The notes under the pieces: model-generated
What the model saw: only the letters and a program-made list of their open reading frames with translations
Told to the model about the DNA's origin: nothing
Databases searched by the model: none
From: DAIODI01 sp046349255
Lineage (GTDB): Bacteria; Pseudomonadota; Alphaproteobacteria; Rhizobiales; Aestuariivirgaceae
Assembly (NCBI GenBank): GCA_046349255.1
Contig: JAXMCR010000005.1
Coordinates: 372,001-436,000, forward strand
Length of the DNA stretch: 64,000 bases
Direction: 5' to 3'
Made by a program: the position numbers and the translations under genes
Part shown: piece after piece, positions 59,230-64,000 of the stretch
How the letters are laid out: every line of letters begins with the position of its first letter
Numbering within the stretch: the first letter of the stretch is position 1

Positions 59230-59682
59230 TCAGCGCCTCTCCCAGCGGTTCGCTGCGGCGTCGTCTCGGCTGTCGGCCTCGACCCAGTGCGCTCCCTCAG
59301 GCGTCTCCTCGCTTTTCCAGAACGGCGCCTTGGTCTTCAGCCAGTCCATCAGGAACTGGCAGGCCTCGAAGGCCGCTTCGCGATGCGCGGAGGCGGTGAT
59401 CACCAGCACGATGTCGTCGCCGGGCTCGAGGCGGCCGTAGCGGTGAATGACGAGCGATGCCTCGAGCGGCCAGCGACGGTGCGCTTCCACATCGATCGCC
59501 TCGAGCGCGCGCTCCGTCATGCCGGGATAATGCTCGAGCGTCATCGTGCGTACCGCGCCCGCGCCGGAGAGGTCACGCACGGTGCCGATGAACATGGCGA
59601 CGCCGCCGATCTTGTGGTTCTCGCCCTTCAGCGCGCGCAGCTCGCGTTCAAGGTCGAAGGGGGCCTTCTGCACACGGATCAT
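59230..59682 (-). CDS. moaE: Molybdopterin synthase catalytic subunit
   Basis: 150 residues. GGVAMFIGTVRDLSGAG, LEHYPGMTERALEAIDVEAH, SLVIHRYGRLEPGDDIVLVI and the catalytic-lysine region LMDWLKTKAPFWKSEETPEG are diagnostic. Works with MoaD to add sulfur to precursor Z in molybdenum-cofactor synthesis. MoaD, often upstream, is not present here. Confidence 0.96.
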   Translation of the reverse strand: MIRVQKAPFDLERELRALKGENHKIGGVAMFIGTVRDLSGAGAVRTMTLEHYPGMTERALEAIDVEAHRRWPLEASLVIHRYGRLEPGDDIVLVITASAHREAAFEACQFLMDWLKTKAPFWKSEETPEGAHWVEADSRDDAAANRWERR

Positions 59683-59722
59683 GAGCCGACGATGGCCTCA
59701 CGGAGCGATCGGTGTCAAACGA

Positions 59723-61534
59723 TCAGGGTTGCGGAGCGGGTTCCGGGAGCGACAGGAAAGGGTTGCTCTCACCCAGGACCGGCGGCGGGTTCGCCGCAAC
59801 GTCCTTCAAAGCGCGCGGGCTGGCCCAGGGGCCCTTCAGGAGCACCGACACCGCCTCGCCCTTGGCATCGCCCTGCGGCTGCGCCGAGATGCGGAGGTCG
59901 AGGGCGCGGCGCAAAAGGTCGATCGTCCCGGAGCCCGAAATCTGCACGTCCTTCGCCGTGTACATGAGGTCGCCCGTCGTGCCGATGCCATCCTGGACGG
60001 AGAAGGTCGCGGTGGCGATGGTGAACGGCGACCGGTCCTGCGCACCGCCCTCCCAGCCGGTCAGGATCCTCCCCTTCACGTCGGCCAGCATCTTCGCCAC
60101 GTCGACGCCCTTGATCGCCCCGTCAGACACCTTCACGCCCGCCGTGCCCTTCAGCATCGACACCATCTCGAGTTCGCTGGTCCCGGAACCATCGAGCGTC
60201 ACGTCGAACGAGACCTTGCCGTCCAGCGGATCGGCTCCCGTCAGCGCCGCCATCAGGCGGTTCGCCGCGATGTCGTCGCCCTTCAGCGAAAACGACAGCG
60301 CCGGGGCCTTCGCCTTGGAGTCGACGTGCACAATTCCCTTCGCAGTGCCGCCGTAGAGTTCTGCCTCGCCGATCGTGGCGTCGAGCATGCCGTCGTTCAG
60401 CGTGGCGGTCGCCTTGACGGAGCCCGTCTCGATGTCGCCGTAGAACAGCGAATGCGCCGCAAGGTCGAGTTTCAGGTCGATCGCCTTCAGCGCCTCGAAC
60501 GTCAGCGGCGCCTCGCTCCAGCCGTCGACGACATCTACGGTCTTGGGATCGGGCAGGTACGCGTTGACGTCGACGCGATCGACGCCGAGCGCGGCCTCGA
60601 TGCGCGGCTTCCTCGCCGAGAAATCAAGCGTCACGGTCCCCTGCCCGCGCATTCCGTCGAGCGCCAGCGCCGCGTTCTGAAGCTTTAGCGTGCGGCCCGT
60701 GAGATCGACGGCGCCGTTGAGCGAAGCCTCGCCGAGACCCTTGTTGCCGGCGATCGTCACGCCGGCCCAGCGCGCGAGATCGCGCAGCGACGGCGAGGTC
60801 ATCTCAGCGGTGCCGGCGAGCGAAAGCACGTCGCCGAGCTTCATGCGCCCGCTGTAGGAGGCCTTCACCTCCGGCGCGTCGATGGCAAGGTCGACGGGCG
60901 ACCCGTCGGCGATCAGCCGATGCGGCGACTTCACGTAGAGCGACACCGCGGCGCGCTGCTTGTTGAAAGTGACGTGCCCGTCGATGCCGAGCGGCGCGTC
61001 GGGACCGGGCGGCGTGATGGTGAGATTGGCGTTCGCCAGCGCCAGCGTGAGCCCGGAGCGCTCGTCCAGATAGCGGATGTCGCCGTCCTCGATCCTGAGC
61101 GCCGGATATGCCTTGCCCGCAGGTGGAGCCGCGCCGTCACCGGGCGCGTCGGGCGGCAGCCAATTCGCCTTGCCCTCGCCGTTGGTGATGAGCGACAGGC
61201 GCGGCCGCAGAAGCGTCACCGATGACGCATCGAGGCGGCGTGACAGAAGCGCGGACGCATCGACGGCGATCTTCACGGCCTCGATTTCGGCGACCTGGCC
61301 CTTGTCGCCTTCCGGCGGATTGGACACGACGACGTCGCGCATCTCGATCTCGCCCTTCGGCCAGAGCGAAACGGTGACCGGTCCGCGGACGGTCAGTGTA
61401 CGCCCTGTCGCGTCCTTCACGGCGGCGGCGAGTTGGTCGACCGCAAAGCGCGAGGGCAGAAGGTGGGGGAACGCCAGCCAAAGCCCCGCGACGAGGGCGA
61501 GGACGACGAGCGTCACGGTGAGGATACGGCGCAT
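59723..61534 (-). CDS. AsmA family protein
   Basis: 603 residues. N-terminal helix MRRILTVTLVVLALVAGLWL anchors it to the inner membrane; a large periplasmic part follows with the AsmA start LTVRGPVTVSLWPKGEIEMR and VVVSNPPEGDKGQVAEIEAV, many beta repeats and the conserved C-terminal domain (GVKVSDGAIKGVDVAKMLAD, DLMYTAKDVQISGSGTIDLL). Such proteins are beta-groove bridges for lipid traffic or outer-membrane assembly. Confidence 0.92.
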   Translation of the reverse strand: MRRILTVTLVVLALVAGLWLAFPHLLPSRFAVDQLAAAVKDATGRTLTVRGPVTVSLWPKGEIEMRDVVVSNPPEGDKGQVAEIEAVKIAVDASALLSRRLDASSVTLLRPRLSLITNGEGKANWLPPDAPGDGAAPPAGKAYPALRIEDGDIRYLDERSGLTLALANANLTITPPGPDAPLGIDGHVTFNKQRAAVSLYVKSPHRLIADGSPVDLAIDAPEVKASYSGRMKLGDVLSLAGTAEMTSPSLRDLARWAGVTIAGNKGLGEASLNGAVDLTGRTLKLQNAALALDGMRGQGTVTLDFSARKPRIEAALGVDRVDVNAYLPDPKTVDVVDGWSEAPLTFEALKAIDLKLDLAAHSLFYGDIETGSVKATATLNDGMLDATIGEAELYGGTAKGIVHVDSKAKAPALSFSLKGDDIAANRLMAALTGADPLDGKVSFDVTLDGSGTSELEMVSMLKGTAGVKVSDGAIKGVDVAKMLADVKGRILTGWEGGAQDRSPFTIATATFSVQDGIGTTGDLMYTAKDVQISGSGTIDLLRRALDLRISAQPQGDAKGEAVSVLLKGPWASPRALKDVAANPPPVLGESNPFLSLPEPAPQP

Positions 61535-61620
61535 CGGCGGCTGGGAATCCGGTTGGCTCTGGCGTTTCTGTGCGGCCCGACGGTGGCGGCACCATGGCAG
61601 GCTTTGTCGGAGGTTCCGGC

Positions 61621-61659
61621 AAAAGGCAACCCCCGGAGTTTTCCGCTCCGGGGGTTGCC
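61621..61659 (-). terminator. Terminator of the sulfatase gene
   Basis: Perfect 14-bp stem GGCAACCCCCGGAG / CTCCGGGGGTTGCC, 7-nt loop, and TTTT on the minus strand; 37 nt after the stop. One of the strongest hairpins in the window. Confidence 0.9.
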
Positions 61660-61695
61660 GTGGTCAGCCGCTGGTGTTCCAGGTGGACCGGCGGA

Positions 61696-63252
<1,557 letters not shown>

Positions 63253-63388
63253 TCGGTCTGTCCTCCCAAGGGAACGGCGATGGCTTCGGTGACACAGGGG
63301 CACGGGCGCGGAAGGCGATTTTGTTGCGCCGGTTGATAACCCTAGGGAGAGTTCGCTAGCCTGTCCAATAACGTGGAGTTATCGGCTG

Positions 63389-64000
63389 ATGCACACCTTG
63401 CGCCATCTTAAATTGGTTCGCGCGCTCGCGAACCACCGGCATTTCGGCAAGGCGGCGGAATCGCTGGGCGTTTCGCAGCCGGCACTGACCCGCTCCCTGC
63501 GGAATCTCGAGGAGTCGCTCGGAGTCCGGCTGTTCGACCGGGACGGGCAGGTCGAACCGACCGTGTACGGACGAATCATCCTGGAACGCAGTGGCGCGAT
63601 CGTCACCGGCTTCGCGGACCTGCGCCGCGAGCTCGATCTCGTCCGCAACCTCGACGTCGGCACGCTGACGATCGGGGCCGGTCCCTACCCGGCCGAGATC
63701 TCGGTCCACCGCGCCATGGGCCGGCTGTCGCAGCGATACCCGCACCTCCATCTCACTGCCGCGGTGAAGGACTGGCTCGACGTGGTGCAGGACGTGCGGG
63801 CCGGGCGCACCGATGTCGGCATCGGCGATATCTCCGGCGTGACCGATGACCCGGATCTGGATATCGAGCCGGTGCGCCAGTCGCCCCTGCGGTTCTTCGG
63901 CCGCAAGGGTCATCCGTTGACGGAGCGCAAGCCGCTGACCCTTTCCGACCTGTGCGAATACCCCTGGGCCGGGCCGCGGTTGCCGAGCGCCATGCGCGCC
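63389..64000 (+). CDS. LysR-type regulator, cut by window end
   Basis: First 204 residues visible. HTH: KLVRALANHRHFGKAAESLG then VSQPALTRSLRNLEESLGVR. Effector domain begins at GTLTIGAGPYPAEISVHRAM and has RAGRTDVGIGDISGVTDDPD. GGAG precedes the ATG at 63389. Divergent from the sulfatase gene with 136 nt between starts, the usual arrangement of a LysR gene with its target. Confidence 0.9.
   Translation, partial: MHTLRHLKLVRALANHRHFGKAAESLGVSQPALTRSLRNLEESLGVRLFDRDGQVEPTVYGRIILERSGAIVTGFADLRRELDLVRNLDVGTLTIGAGPYPAEISVHRAMGRLSQRYPHLHLTAAVKDWLDVVQDVRAGRTDVGIGDISGVTDDPDLDIEPVRQSPLRFFGRKGHPLTERKPLTLSDLCEYPWAGPRLPSAMRA

Overview
The window reads as chromosome of a high-GC alphaproteobacterium, most likely a Hyphomicrobiales (Rhizobiales) member. 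Evidence: a murA / DUF2948 / UPF0262 / LMW-phosphatase / infA / maf / yacG / tRNA-Phe run (a conserved rhizobial neighbourhood, though hisD, which I would expect inside it, is absent), an alphaproteobacterial porin, a MlotiK1-like K+ channel with a cyclic-nucleotide domain, and RidA/DUF1028/GcvT-oxidoreductase genes. Genus cannot be named from sequence alone.

Left backbone, 1-16.7 kb: start of an Lhr-type DEXH helicase; a peroxiredoxin fused to a cyclic-nucleotide-binding domain; CoA-transferase; site-2 protease; a minus-strand operon RidA - DUF1028 - FAD/GcvT demethylating dehydrogenase; a tandem pair of small Gly/Tyr/Pro-rich exported proteins sharing an upstream motif; PPK2 - SulP - phosphate acyltransferase; enoyl-CoA hydratase and a divergent acyl-CoA ligase; a large porin.

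Accessory zone, about 16.7-40.8 kb: base composition drops at once (sulfotransferase, a 3'-truncated phytanoyl-CoA dioxygenase-like gene, a LysR gene). Then come three identical 45-nt copies of the 3' half of tRNA-Phe (19991, 21228, and in the intact tRNA at 40753). They bound two nested units. One is a 1.24-kb AT-rich mini-element with only a solitary DNA methyltransferase and a small membrane protein, no integrase, and its own inverted 12-bp arm-like repeats. The other is a ~19.5-kb island whose integrase, next to the left att copy, has lost its catalytic domain. The island carries four exosortase-type (VPxPA C-terminal) exported proteins with no exosortase nearby, small orphan proteins, a dihaem cytochrome c, a polyamine/betaine-type ABC transporter operon with an M24 hydrolase-like gene, a divergent Rieske oxygenase, and an MDR oxidoreductase/NTF2/LysR module. 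A 45-nt 3' half of a different tRNA, tRNA-Arg(ACG), lies just inside its right end, so the region looks like a stack of several integration events.

Right backbone, 40.8-64 kb: RND efflux pump with adaptor; yacG-maf-infA-phosphatase-UPF0262-DUF2948-murA, all on the minus strand; an oligopeptide ABC transporter operon with a fused double ATPase; tRNA-Thr; small exported proteins including a fifth exosortase-type substrate; the K+ channel; nuclease; MoaE; AsmA; an arylsulfatase with a divergent LysR regulator cut by the window end.

The metabolic logic of the accessory cargo (ABC uptake of a small cationic or zwitterionic compound, Rieske mono-oxygenase, creatinase-like M24 protein), together with the backbone sarcosine/dimethylglycine-type dehydrogenase, suggests use of N-methylated amines or betaines. 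That is inference. No CRISPR array, rRNA or intact transposase was seen.
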